Assembly: GCA_037200985.1 (NCBI GenBank)
Contig: JBBCGJ010000001.1
Location: 1,340,756 to 1,404,755, forward strand
Length of the DNA stretch: 64,000 bases
Origin: Rhizomicrobium sp.
Lineage (GTDB): Bacteria; Pseudomonadota; Alphaproteobacteria; Micropepsales; Micropepsaceae
Direction of reading: 5' to 3'
Below are positions 16,383 to 24,435 of the stretch, in pieces (position 1 is the first letter of the stretch; every line of letters begins with the position of its first letter). The notes beneath the pieces are model-generated. The model was given only the letters and a program-made list of their open reading frames with translations, was not told the DNA's origin and ran no database searches. Made by a program: the position numbers and the translations under genes.

Positions 16383-16560
16383 AACCGTTCGCGGCAGGTC
16401 TCCTGGCTCGCGGGTCGTTGCGTCCGCCTGGCCTTCCCGAAGCAGGTGCCTCAGTGGCCTTTGGTGGCGGACGCTCGCCGCTGACAGTTGCGGGGGCAGC
16501 GCCGGTTTCGCACCGGCTTCCCTCTTAGCTCCAGATATCGCTACCCGGAGAACCGTGAAC
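16383..16560 (-). promoter_or_regulatory. Cobalamin riboswitch controlling nrdAB
   Basis: Read on the minus strand, the leader contains the conserved cobalamin-aptamer elements in order: GAGCTAAGAGGGAAGCCGGT, GCTGCCCCCGCAACTGT, and the B12 box AGCCAGGAGACCTGCC (16393-16408). It ends about 100 nt before the nrdA start. Such elements repress B12-independent isozymes when adenosylcobalamin is bound. Confidence 0.93.
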
Positions 16561-16667
16561 ATCTAAATCTTGTGGCCGGGTGGCGAACAAAGTCAATGGC
16601 CGAAAAACCCGGATGCACAGGCCGAGCCGGTTGACGGGGTGGGCCCGCGTTGGGTTACATCCCATCG

Positions 16668-16840
16668 TCGTGGTTCTTCCGGTCGTGTGGCCGGGAGCTA
16701 AGAGGGAAGCCGTTGGCGCTGCCCCCGCAACTGTGAGCGGCGAGTCCGCTGTCGTTTCGTGTCACTGGCGCGTGCGCCGGGAAGACCTGACAGCAGACGA
16801 TGACCCGCAAGCCAGGAGACCTGCCACGACGATCACCTGT
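16668..16840 (+). promoter_or_regulatory. Cobalamin riboswitch controlling the MetE-like gene
   Basis: On the plus strand the same elements recur: GAGCTAAGAGGGAAGCCGTT, GCTGCCCCCGCAACTGTGAG, a variable stem, and the B12 box AGCCAGGAGACCTGCC (16810-16825). About 120 nt separate it from the ATG at 16959. It is arranged back-to-back with the nrdA riboswitch, with roughly 100 bp between them that must hold both promoters. Confidence 0.93.
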
Positions 16841-16958
16841 TCCGGACGCGGGGCGCGTTCCGGGAGCGGTAGTTCCCGCAAAGGTGAAGAGACGCGATCG
16901 GGCTTCGTCCGATCGATTTTGCTTCATGCCCGAGCTTTCGGGAGAAAGGAACGTCATC

Positions 16959-18062
16959 ATGGAAGTCCCCAAGCCGCCGTTTCGAGCCGATCATGTCGGA
17001 AGTTTGTTGCGTCCGCGCGCCATCGCGGAAGCCCGCGCCGCCGGCCTGACCGGCGACGCACTGCGCAAGATCGAGGACGCGGAAATTCCCGGCCTCATCA
17101 AGATGCAGGAGGACATCGGTCTCAAGGTCGTGACCGACGGCGAGGCGCGCCGCACCTTCTGGCACTACGACTTCATGGACATGCTCGACGGGCTCGATCT
17201 GGTGCGGCGACAGGACGAAGGCGTCGCCTTCAAGGACCGCCATCTGCCGCCGATCGACCCCAGGATCAGCGGGCCGCTGGATTTCCCGCGCGACCACCCG
17301 ATGCTCGAGCACTTCCGCTTCGCCGCCCGGTACACCAAGGTGACGCCGAAGATTTCGATCCCCGGCCCGTCCTGCATCCATTTCCGCGTACCCCAGGCGC
17401 GGGTCGAATACGCGCCCTATCGCGACAAGGACGTGTACTTCGCGGCGATCGCGGACACCTACAGGAAGGCGGTGAAGGCCTTTTACGAAGCAGGCTGCCG
17501 CTATCTGCAGCTCGACGACATCTATTTCGCCTATCTGGGCGATCCCAAGCAGCGGGCCGAGCGCGCGGCGCAGGGCGAGGATCCGGACTGGCTGATCGAC
17601 CGCTATGCCTGGATGCTGGAAGAGGCGATCAAGGACCGGCCCAAGGACATGACGATCGGCATGCATATGTGCCGGGGCAATTTCCGCTCGACCTATGCCG
17701 CGTCGGGCGGCTACGACGCGGCGGCGGACGCGATCTTCAACAAGACCAGCGTCGACATCTATTTCATGGAATACGACACCGAGCGCGCCGGCGGCCTCGA
17801 ACCCTTGCGCCTTCTGCCGAAAGGCAAGAAGCGCGTGATGGCCGGCTTTATCACCACCAAGACGCCGGAACTGGAAAGCCTGGACGCCATCCGCGCCAAG
17901 TTCGACGAGGCGGCGCGTTATGCCGACATGGACCAGCTCGGCATCGCGCCGCAATGCGGTTTCGCCTCGACCGAGCACGGCAACGACATCACCGAGGACG
18001 ATCAGCGCAGCAAGCTGGAGCTGGTCGTCAAGGTGGCCGAAACGCTGTGGGGCGAAGCGTAA
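16959..18062 (+). CDS. Cobalamin-independent methionine synthase-like protein (MetE C-terminal family)
   Basis: A 367-residue protein corresponding to the catalytic C-terminal domain of MetE only; full-length MetE is about twice as long. The zinc/homocysteine site is intact: HMC in GMHMCRGN, Glu in YFMEYD and Cys in APQCGFAS. ATG 16959 is preceded by GAAAGGA; an in-frame ATG at 16926 is possible. Short MetE-like proteins include folate-independent methionine synthases and related methyltransferases. The cobalamin riboswitch upstream argues for a role as a B12-free substitute for MetH, but the methyl donor cannot be deduced. Confidence 0.85.
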   Translation: MEVPKPPFRADHVGSLLRPRAIAEARAAGLTGDALRKIEDAEIPGLIKMQEDIGLKVVTDGEARRTFWHYDFMDMLDGLDLVRRQDEGVAFKDRHLPPIDPRISGPLDFPRDHPMLEHFRFAARYTKVTPKISIPGPSCIHFRVPQARVEYAPYRDKDVYFAAIADTYRKAVKAFYEAGCRYLQLDDIYFAYLGDPKQRAERAAQGEDPDWLIDRYAWMLEEAIKDRPKDMTIGMHMCRGNFRSTYAASGGYDAAADAIFNKTSVDIYFMEYDTERAGGLEPLRLLPKGKKRVMAGFITTKTPELESLDAIRAKFDEAARYADMDQLGIAPQCGFASTEHGNDITEDDQRSKLELVVKVAETLWGEA

Positions 18063-18104
18063 GCGTCAGGAGGGTTCCGGCTGCCTTCCGCCGCATTTCC
18101 CAGC

Positions 18105-19595
18105 TTATCGGCAATGGATGAGGGCCATGAAGCCGAAATCCATGTGGTGCTGCATGTGGCAGTGGAACAGGCTCAGGCCGGGCTGGTCGGCGAGAAAATC
18201 GACGGTCATTTCCTGAAAGCCGCCGATCATCACGACGTCCTTTCTGACGCCGGCGGTCGGCCGGCCCGCAATGCCGGTGAGTTCGAACGTATGGCGGTGC
18301 AGGTGAACCGGATGGGCATCGTCCGTCGCGTTGCGCATGTGAAGCCGGTAGCGCCGGCCGAGCGACAGATCGAACAACGGGTCCATGCGGTCCATGGAGA
18401 ACGCCACGCCGTTGATCGTGAATTCGTCGAAGCCGTTGCGCGCGCCGGGATTGGCGGCGAAGGTCATGGTGATGGTCTCGTCGGGCGGCGGGCTGCTGCT
18501 GCGCGCGGCGCCGAACAGGCGGTAATCCCATCGCGCGTCGGCCGGCTTGGTCCAGACGGGCTTGCCGCCGGACTTTGCATACTCCACCACGATGCCGGCG
18601 CCATGACCGCGCGCATCGTCATCGATGTCGCCCATGATCCATTTGCCGGGCGTTCGCATGTCCACGATGGCGCTCACCCGCTCCGCGGGCCCGAGCCAGA
18701 GAACCGGAACGGCCGCCGGACGCGGCACCGGATTGCCGTCGAGCGCGACAACCCGGAAGGCATGGCCTGGAAGCGCGAGGCTGTGGCTCTCGGTGGCGCT
18801 GGCGTTGAGGACATGGAACAGCACCCTCTCGCCGGCTTTCACCGCGATCGGCGGCCCTTCGCCCAGCATGCGGCCGTTGATCGTGTAGAACTGGTAGCTC
18901 ACGTCGTAGGCCTGCGGCAGGCCGCGCCTCGTGGAAGCGTCCAGCGCCTTCAGCGCGGCATCGCGCAGTGCGGGATTGATCGGCGCCGGGGCCAACATAT
19001 TGTCCGGCATCTCCATGCGGGTGAAGGAGGGACCGAACTCCTTGAAGGTGACGAACACCTCGCGGTCGTAGGCGCCGGGATCGTGCTTCGGCGCGATGAA
19101 CACCGGACCTGCCTGACCGCTATAAAGGCCGACCGACAAATCCGTGCCCGCGGTGAGATGGGAATGGTAAAACCGGAAGCCCGACGGGCCGGGCGTGAAG
19201 GCGATCCGGCGCGTGCTGTGCGGAGGGATGTAGGGCGTTCCTTCTTCGGCGGCGCCATCCACTGCGGCCGGCAATGTCTGGCCATGCCAGTGCAGTTGCT
19301 CCGGCGAGTCCGTGTTGTTGCGGACATCGACCGTGACGGGCTTTCCCTCCTGCAGCCGGAGCAGCGGCCCTGGGAACTGATTGTTGTAGAGCTTGGTCGA
19401 AACCGCCGTCTCCGATCCGAGCGCGAGCAGCCCGTTCCCGATCTCGATGGTGTGATCTGCTTTTCCGATGGGCGTGCCGGTCCGACCCGACATAGCGGCC
19501 ATCGGCGCAGCGGCGAGGCCGGAGGGTGGGAGCGCGCCGAAACCAAGGGCGAGGGCACCGGTCGTTTGCAGCAGCCGGCGGCGGTCGAAGGTCAT
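18105..19595 (-). CDS. Multicopper oxidase (CueO/CopA-like), Tat-exported
   Basis: A 496-residue three-domain multicopper oxidase. It begins with a Tat signal (FDRRRLLQTTGALALGFG). Copper ligand motifs are complete: HWHGQ and FYHSH in domain 1, HPVHLHRH and HCHMQHHMDFGFM in domain 3. Such enzymes oxidise Cu(I), Fe(II) or organic substrates in the periplasm. It lies between the MetE-like gene and hmuV on the heme-operon strand, separated from hmuV by about 100 bp. A ferroxidase or copper-detoxifying role would fit the iron and copper theme of the island. Confidence 0.9.
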   Translation of the reverse strand: MTFDRRRLLQTTGALALGFGALPPSGLAAAPMAAMSGRTGTPIGKADHTIEIGNGLLALGSETAVSTKLYNNQFPGPLLRLQEGKPVTVDVRNNTDSPEQLHWHGQTLPAAVDGAAEEGTPYIPPHSTRRIAFTPGPSGFRFYHSHLTAGTDLSVGLYSGQAGPVFIAPKHDPGAYDREVFVTFKEFGPSFTRMEMPDNMLAPAPINPALRDAALKALDASTRRGLPQAYDVSYQFYTINGRMLGEGPPIAVKAGERVLFHVLNASATESHSLALPGHAFRVVALDGNPVPRPAAVPVLWLGPAERVSAIVDMRTPGKWIMGDIDDDARGHGAGIVVEYAKSGGKPVWTKPADARWDYRLFGAARSSSPPPDETITMTFAANPGARNGFDEFTINGVAFSMDRMDPLFDLSLGRRYRLHMRNATDDAHPVHLHRHTFELTGIAGRPTAGVRKDVVMIGGFQEMTVDFLADQPGLSLFHCHMQHHMDFGFMALIHCR

Positions 19596-19697
19596 GTCAT
19601 ACCTCTGCGCTGATGCGCCGATGTGTGTTTGCAGATTGTTGAAGGCACGAAAGGAGCGCTCTCGCCGCACGGTAGTAGCTGCGTCGGTCGATCCGTA

Positions 19698-20501
19698 TCA
19701 AGCGGGCTCCCGGGGTCTGGGCGCGACGAGGATCTGGACGCCGCCGTTCGCGGACGGGATGATCGAACAGCCGACGCGCCACACCCGCGCCACGCGCTCG
19801 GCGGTCAGGACGTCCTGCGGCCGGCCCTCGGCGTCGACCCGGCCGTTCGCCAGAACGACCAGGCGATCGGCGTAGGCTGCGGCCAGATTCAGATCGTGCA
19901 ATATCGCCAGGATTCCGGCGCCGGCTTGGGCCACGTCGCGCGCCTTGGCCAGGATCGCATGCTGATGGAACAGATCGAGACTCGACGTCGGCTCGTCAAG
20001 CAGCAGGTAGCGCGCGCCGGCATCCGGGGCTGCGTCCCAGACTTGGGCCAGGGTGCGGGCATAGTGCGTGCGGTGGAGCTCGCCGCCGGACAAGGTGCGG
20101 CAGTCGCGCCCCGCCAGCGCCGAGGTCTCTGTCGCCGCCATCGCGCCACGGACGGCAGCGCGATCCGCGTCCGAACTCGCGCGGCCGCGATGGGGAAAGC
20201 GGCCGAGCTCGACCACGTCCCAGGCACGGAAGGAGAAGGCAAGCTCCGGCGATTGCGGCAGCACGGCCCGCTGGCGGGCCAAGGCGTCGCCGGACCATGA
20301 CGCGAGCGGCCTGCCGTTCAGTGTCACGCAGCCGGCTTGCGGGACGATGTCGCCGGACAGGACCTTCAGCAGCGTGGATTTTCCGGCGCCGTTGGGTCCG
20401 ATCACCGCGACAACGAAGCCCGCGGGCACGACGATACTGACATCGTCGAGAATCCGGCGCGCCCCGGCCGTGACGACGATGTTCTCGCCACGAAGGCTCA
20501 T
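19698..20501 (-). CDS. hmuV: Heme ABC transporter ATP-binding protein
   Basis: A 267-residue ABC ATPase with Walker A GPNGAGKST, Q-loop in VLPQSPELAF, signature LSGGELHRTHYARTLAQ (LSGGE) and Walker B YLLLDEPTSSLD followed by the His switch ILHDL. It powers uptake of heme delivered by HmuT through HmuU. ATG 20501 overlaps the hmuU stop (ATGA). It is the last gene of the five-gene hmu operon. Confidence 0.93.
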   Translation of the reverse strand: MSLRGENIVVTAGARRILDDVSIVVPAGFVVAVIGPNGAGKSTLLKVLSGDIVPQAGCVTLNGRPLASWSGDALARQRAVLPQSPELAFSFRAWDVVELGRFPHRGRASSDADRAAVRGAMAATETSALAGRDCRTLSGGELHRTHYARTLAQVWDAAPDAGARYLLLDEPTSSLDLFHQHAILAKARDVAQAGAGILAILHDLNLAAAYADRLVVLANGRVDAEGRPQDVLTAERVARVWRVGCSIIPSANGGVQILVAPRPREPA

Positions 20502-21580
20502 GGCGATACCTCGCGCAGGCGGCGGCGCAGCAGCCAGATGAAGAAGGGCGCGCCGAGTGCGCTGGTCACCACGCCGATCGGCAGTTCGGCCGGCATGACG
20601 AGGAGCCGCGCCGCGACATCTGCCAGTACGACCAGCAGCGCGCCCAGCAGGGCCGAGCCGGGCAGCACGAAACGATGCGCCGACCCACCCAACAAGCGCA
20701 CGAGGTGCGGCGCGGCCAGTCCGACGAAGCCGATGATGCCAGTCAGCGCGACGCTCGCGCCGACGCCCAGCGCGACCAGGAGAATTGTCGCGCGGCGGAC
20801 GGTCTCGACGGCCAGACCGAGATGGCCGGCCGCGTTCTCGCCCAGCGCGAAGAGATCGTAGCCGCGCGCAAGGATGCCGAACCCGGTGCCTGTCGCCGCC
20901 ATGATCAGGAGTACTGGCCAGATCTGGTCCCAGGTCGCGCCGCCGAGCCCGCCGAGCAGCCAGAAGGTGAGCGCGCGCAGCTGGGCGTCGCTGCCGAGAT
21001 AGGTGAGATAGCCGACGACGGCCGTGGTCAGCGCGTTGACGGCGAGCCCCGCCAGAAGCAGCGTCGCGATATCGGTGCGCGTTTGGGTGCGGCCGATGAT
21101 ATAGACGCCGCCCGTCGCAATCAGGCCGGCGAGGAAGGCCGCGGCTGGCATGGCGAAGCCGGTATGCATCCACAGCGGCAGTTGCGCGCCGAGCACGATC
21201 CAGCCGACCGCGCCGCAGGCGGCACCGCCCGACACGCCGATAAGGCCCGGATCGGCCAGAGGATTGCGGAACAGCGCCTGCAGCGCCGCGCCGGCCAATC
21301 CGAGCGTCGCACCCACGCCCAGGCCGAGGGCCACGCGCGGCAGGCGGATTGCGAACAAGGCTGCGTCCTCCACCGGCGCGACCGGCACGCCGATGTCGAT
21401 ACCGGCGCGGGCGAGCAGCGCGGCGACGACATGGGAAAACGGGATGGAGAGCGCGCCCAGGGTCGCCGCGATGAGGCACGCCGTCACCAGCCCGGCGCCG
21501 AGCGCGGTCAGGACGATCAAACGCCGCAGACGCAGCGGATCGCGCGCGGGATCGAAGGCCGTGGTGGCGACCGCGGTCAT
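20498..21580 (-). CDS. hmuU: Heme ABC transporter permease (FecCD family)
   Basis: A 360-residue integral membrane protein with about ten hydrophobic segments and FecCD/BtuC family hallmarks: IRLPRVALGLGVGATLGLAG, NPLADPGLIGVSGGA and GIIGFVGLAAPHLVRLL. It forms the inner-membrane channel for heme together with HmuV. It starts 2 bp after the hmuT stop and overlaps hmuV by 4 bp. A BtuC role would also fit the fold, but the hmuS and hmuT neighbours favour heme. Confidence 0.92.
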   Translation of the reverse strand: MTAVATTAFDPARDPLRLRRLIVLTALGAGLVTACLIAATLGALSIPFSHVVAALLARAGIDIGVPVAPVEDAALFAIRLPRVALGLGVGATLGLAGAALQALFRNPLADPGLIGVSGGAACGAVGWIVLGAQLPLWMHTGFAMPAAAFLAGLIATGGVYIIGRTQTRTDIATLLLAGLAVNALTTAVVGYLTYLGSDAQLRALTFWLLGGLGGATWDQIWPVLLIMAATGTGFGILARGYDLFALGENAAGHLGLAVETVRRATILLVALGVGASVALTGIIGFVGLAAPHLVRLLGGSAHRFVLPGSALLGALLVVLADVAARLLVMPAELPIGVVTSALGAPFFIWLLRRRLREVSP

Positions 21581-21581
21581 G

Positions 21582-22427
21582 CTAGTGCAGTGCCGTCGCC
21601 AAGGCGCCGAGCGCCTGCGGCGTGCGCGGCCCGAAGCCCAGCAGCAGCAGTGTATCCATCGCGACGATGCGGCCGGACTTCGCAGCGGGCGTCATCGCGA
21701 TTTCCGGGCGTGCCCGGAACGCCTCCATGCCGCCCATCGTCTTGATCGCATAGTCCGCGACGATGATGACGTCCGGCCTGAGCGCGAGCGCGGCTTCCGG
21801 CGTGAGCGGCTTATAGCCGCTGAAGCCGCCCGCGACGTTCTGCGCGCCGGCCAGCGTGAGCATGGTATCGGCCGCCGTGCCGCGGCCGGCCGCCATCGCA
21901 CCGCCCGGTCCTTGTGCCATCAGGAATATCGCGCGCGGATGGTCGCGATAGGAGGCGAGCTTGCGCTTTATGTCGGCCAACGCGGTGCGATAGCGCGCTT
22001 TGAGGGCCTCGCCCCGATCGTGCACGCCGAGCGCATCGGCCACGACGCCGATCTTGTCGACGACACCCTCAGCGGAATGGGCGTTCGGAACATGCACGAC
22101 CTGCACGCCGGATGCGTCCAGCTGCGTGACGGCGGCGGGTGGTCCGGCATCTTCGGACGCAATGATGAGGTCCGGCCGGCAGGACAAGACGCCCTCCGCC
22201 GCCAATGTGCGCAGGTAACCGACTTGCGGCAGCTTGGTCGCTGCCGCGGGATAGAGCGATGTCTGGTCGTCGCAGACGACGCGGCCGCCTTGTCCGAGCG
22301 CAAAGGCGATCTCGGTGACATCGCCGCCGAGCATCACGATGCGCTGCGGCCACGCGGCGCCCGCCGACGAGGCAAGCAAGATCGCGACAAGCGCCGCGCT
22401 AACCCAAAGTCGCATGGGCACATCCAT
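21582..22427 (-). CDS. hmuT: Heme ABC transporter periplasmic binding protein
   Basis: A 281-residue class III solute-binding protein with a signal peptide (MRLWVSAALVAILLASSAGA). The stretch DDQTSLYPAAATKLPQVGYL followed by LRTLAAEGVLS closely matches HmuT/PhuT proteins; the Tyr in SLYP corresponds to the heme-ligating Tyr. It captures heme in the periplasm. The start at 22427 or 22415 overlaps the end of the methyltransferase gene by 17-29 bp, consistent with coupling. Confidence 0.92.
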   Translation of the reverse strand: MDVPMRLWVSAALVAILLASSAGAAWPQRIVMLGGDVTEIAFALGQGGRVVCDDQTSLYPAAATKLPQVGYLRTLAAEGVLSCRPDLIIASEDAGPPAAVTQLDASGVQVVHVPNAHSAEGVVDKIGVVADALGVHDRGEALKARYRTALADIKRKLASYRDHPRAIFLMAQGPGGAMAAGRGTAADTMLTLAGAQNVAGGFSGYKPLTPEAALALRPDVIIVADYAIKTMGGMEAFRARPEIAMTPAAKSGRIVAMDTLLLLGFGPRTPQALGALATALH

Positions 22428-23250
22428 AGAAGCGGCGTCCGGTCGTCAGGCGATAGAAGAGGCCGAAGAGCGCCGGCGCCGTCCCGCTCTCGCGCATCAC
22501 GTCGTGCTGGGCGGCGATCCGCCAGCGTGGATCGAACCGGGCGACGTCGCTGGCCCGCCGCAGGCTCCAACGGAACGCGACACTGCGGTCCTTGATCCTG
22601 CCGACGGCAGGGTGCTGGCGCGAACGCGCGACCATCGTGGGACTGGCCCAGTCGAATACGATCTGCGCCGGTGCGCGCGTGGCAAAGGCTTGCGCGAGAG
22701 TGCGGAACAGCGCGCCGGCCGTCTGTTCTTCCAGATACATCAGGACACCCTCGGCGATGAAGACAACCGGCCGCGCCGCCGTCCAGCCGATGGCGCCGAG
22801 CCAGTCAGGCGTGCTGATGTCGAGCACGATGGTACGGCGGCGCTCGTCGTCGGCCAGACAGCGCCGGCGCAACGTGACGACGTCGGCCACGTCGGAATCG
22901 ATCCAGGTGAAGCGGCGGGTGCCGGCGCGCGAGGCGATCCGCTCATACATGGTGTTGAGACCCGAGCCGAGGCTCACGAACAGCGGGTTGTCGTGGCGAT
23001 CGAGCGCCCAGAGACAGCGCGAGTCGAACCAGGTGCCGCGCGCGATCACGCCCTTGATCGTACCCTTGCTGGCGCCGTAGCGGGTCAGGTCGACGCCGAG
23101 TTCGCGGCACAGCCGCTCCGCCGTGACGTCGCGGCCTTGAGATCGCGGCAGCCTGGCGGTGCCGATGGCGCGCGCGGCGAGCGTGATCAGCAGGGTCTCG
23201 GATACGCCCGAGAGTCCGTCAGTGCACGGCGGAGGCACATGTGCGTTCAT
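22399..23250 (-). CDS. Class I SAM-dependent methyltransferase (LCMT/PPM family-like) in the heme operon
   Basis: A 283-residue protein resembling the leucine-carboxyl-methyltransferase family: an N-terminal SETLLITLAARA, then PLFVSLGSGLNTMYERI with a glycine-rich SAM-binding loop, TWIDSDVADVV, and FIAEGVLMYLEE, a family signature. ATG 23250 overlaps the hmuS stop (ATGA), and its own 3' end overlaps hmuT, so it is locked inside the hmu operon. Its substrate is unknown; modification of a heme breakdown product or of a small metabolite is conceivable but unsupported by sequence. Confidence 0.85.
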   Translation of the reverse strand: MNAHVPPPCTDGLSGVSETLLITLAARAIGTARLPRSQGRDVTAERLCRELGVDLTRYGASKGTIKGVIARGTWFDSRCLWALDRHDNPLFVSLGSGLNTMYERIASRAGTRRFTWIDSDVADVVTLRRRCLADDERRRTIVLDISTPDWLGAIGWTAARPVVFIAEGVLMYLEEQTAGALFRTLAQAFATRAPAQIVFDWASPTMVARSRQHPAVGRIKDRSVAFRWSLRRASDVARFDPRWRIAAQHDVMRESGTAPALFGLFYRLTTGRRFYGCAHATLG

Positions 23251-24323
23251 GTCTCGATCGCGCCCAGAATGGCGCGCCAAGCCGGAAGCTCGGGCTTGCC
23301 GGGCTTGCGCGCGCCGAAGAGCTGGGCGAAGCAGAAGCCATCCTTGTCGAACAGTTCGAGCGAGGTGACGTCGCCGTCGCGCGTGGGTTTGCGAACCACC
23401 CAGGCCGAGGCGATCGCGTCCTCCCGCAAGTGGAGGTTGAAGGTGGGATCGAGGACATTGAACCACGGCCCCATGCGCTTGAGGTTCGTCACCGTGCCGG
23501 TGTGAATCTGGATGCAGCCGGGATTGCCGACGAACACCATGATCGATGTCGCGGTGTCGCGGGCCGCTTCCAGCACGCGAGCGAGCGCGTCCAGGGGGAC
23601 CGCGCGGGCGAACTCGGAGCCGGCGAGACGCAACGCCTGCAGGCGGCCGACCTCCAGGCCGCGCAACATGCCGAAGAACTCATGGGTATCTTCGAGCGCG
23701 GACCATTCGCGGCGCAGCCGCTCGACGTCGATTTCGGTATCGGCGCGGTCGCCCTTGGGCGCCGCAATCTCGCGCACCTCCAGAACGGGCGATTGATCGT
23801 CTGCATGCCAATCGGCGATCAGCTTGTCGAAAGCGGGGATGTCGGTTTCGGGTTTCTGGTAGATCTTGTGTATCGCCATACCATCGGCGTCGAACACCTG
23901 GAGCGAACGGCGCGGACCGCCGTCGGTCTCGTCGATCACCGCGAAGGTGTGGTGCCAGCGCGATGGGAAGATACGCAGATCGATCAATTCGCCCAGCACC
24001 AGACCGTGTGCCGCGTTGATCGTGACATCGAGATAGGGGCCGATCTTCTCGTGCACGCAATGCTCGTTGCGGGTCAGCGCCATCACGGGACCGAGCGCCG
24101 GCACGTCCTTGATGATGGCCGCGCCTTTGGTGCGCAGCCGGGTCGCGCCGGCGCCGACGATGCTGGCGATCAGCTCGCCTTCGCTGACGCCGAGGCGTTC
24201 GGCGGCGTCTCGTACGCGCAGCTTGCCGCCGCTGCGGTCGCGCAATTCGGCCCAGGCGCTGCGCAGCGTCGCGCCCCAAGGGCGCGCACGTTTCGTCTCT
24301 GAAGCAAGTGCCGCTTCGCTCAT
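23247..24323 (-). CDS. hmuS: Heme-degrading/heme-binding protein HmuS family
   Basis: A 358-residue cytoplasmic protein with the duplicated HemS/ChuS architecture: two related halves, each with the pattern LGPVMALTRNEHCVHEKIGPY / SIMVFVGNPGCIQIHTGTV and a following WFNVLDPTFNLHLRED. Family members bind or break down heme after import. It is the first gene of hmuS-methyltransferase-hmuT-hmuU-hmuV, starting only 21 bp from a perfect Fur-like palindrome shared with the divergent receptor gene. Confidence 0.92.
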   Translation of the reverse strand: MSEAALASETKRARPWGATLRSAWAELRDRSGGKLRVRDAAERLGVSEGELIASIVGAGATRLRTKGAAIIKDVPALGPVMALTRNEHCVHEKIGPYLDVTINAAHGLVLGELIDLRIFPSRWHHTFAVIDETDGGPRRSLQVFDADGMAIHKIYQKPETDIPAFDKLIADWHADDQSPVLEVREIAAPKGDRADTEIDVERLRREWSALEDTHEFFGMLRGLEVGRLQALRLAGSEFARAVPLDALARVLEAARDTATSIMVFVGNPGCIQIHTGTVTNLKRMGPWFNVLDPTFNLHLREDAIASAWVVRKPTRDGDVTSLELFDKDGFCFAQLFGARKPGKPELPAWRAILGAIET

Positions 24324-24343
24324 CCCATCCTCCGTGGCGTCGT

Positions 24344-24366
24344 ATATTGCGATTGACTCGCAATAT
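24344..24366. promoter_or_regulatory. Fur-like operator, perfect inverted repeat
   Basis: Nine-base arms ATATTGCGA and TCGCAATAT flank the spacer TTGAC. The core TTGCGA/TCGCAA resembles alphaproteobacterial Fur boxes. It lies between the divergent hmuS operon and the TonB receptor gene, close enough to both starts to control each. Iron-dependent repression is inferred. Confidence 0.75.
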
Positions 24367-24390
24367 CAGAAATGCTGACCTACATTGCAC

Positions 24391-24408
24391 TTGCGAGTCA
24401 TTCTCAGT
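24391..24408. promoter_or_regulatory. Second, imperfect Fur-like operator
   Basis: The sequence TTGCGAGTCATTCTCAGT keeps the left half-site TGCGA and an imperfect right half-site (TCTCA instead of TCGCA). It is about 28 bp upstream of the receptor start at 24436, nearer to the receptor than the perfect site. Confidence 0.5.
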
Positions 24409-24435
24409 CAAGGGCTGCTTTGAGAGGGGTTGGAC

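Noticed and set aside
19698..24323. Alternative reading of the ABC system as a vitamin B12 (btuCDF) transporter because of the nearby cobalamin riboswitches
   Set aside because: No riboswitch precedes this operon; hmuS, the HmuT-type binding protein, the FRAP/NPNL receptor and Fur-like sites all indicate heme.
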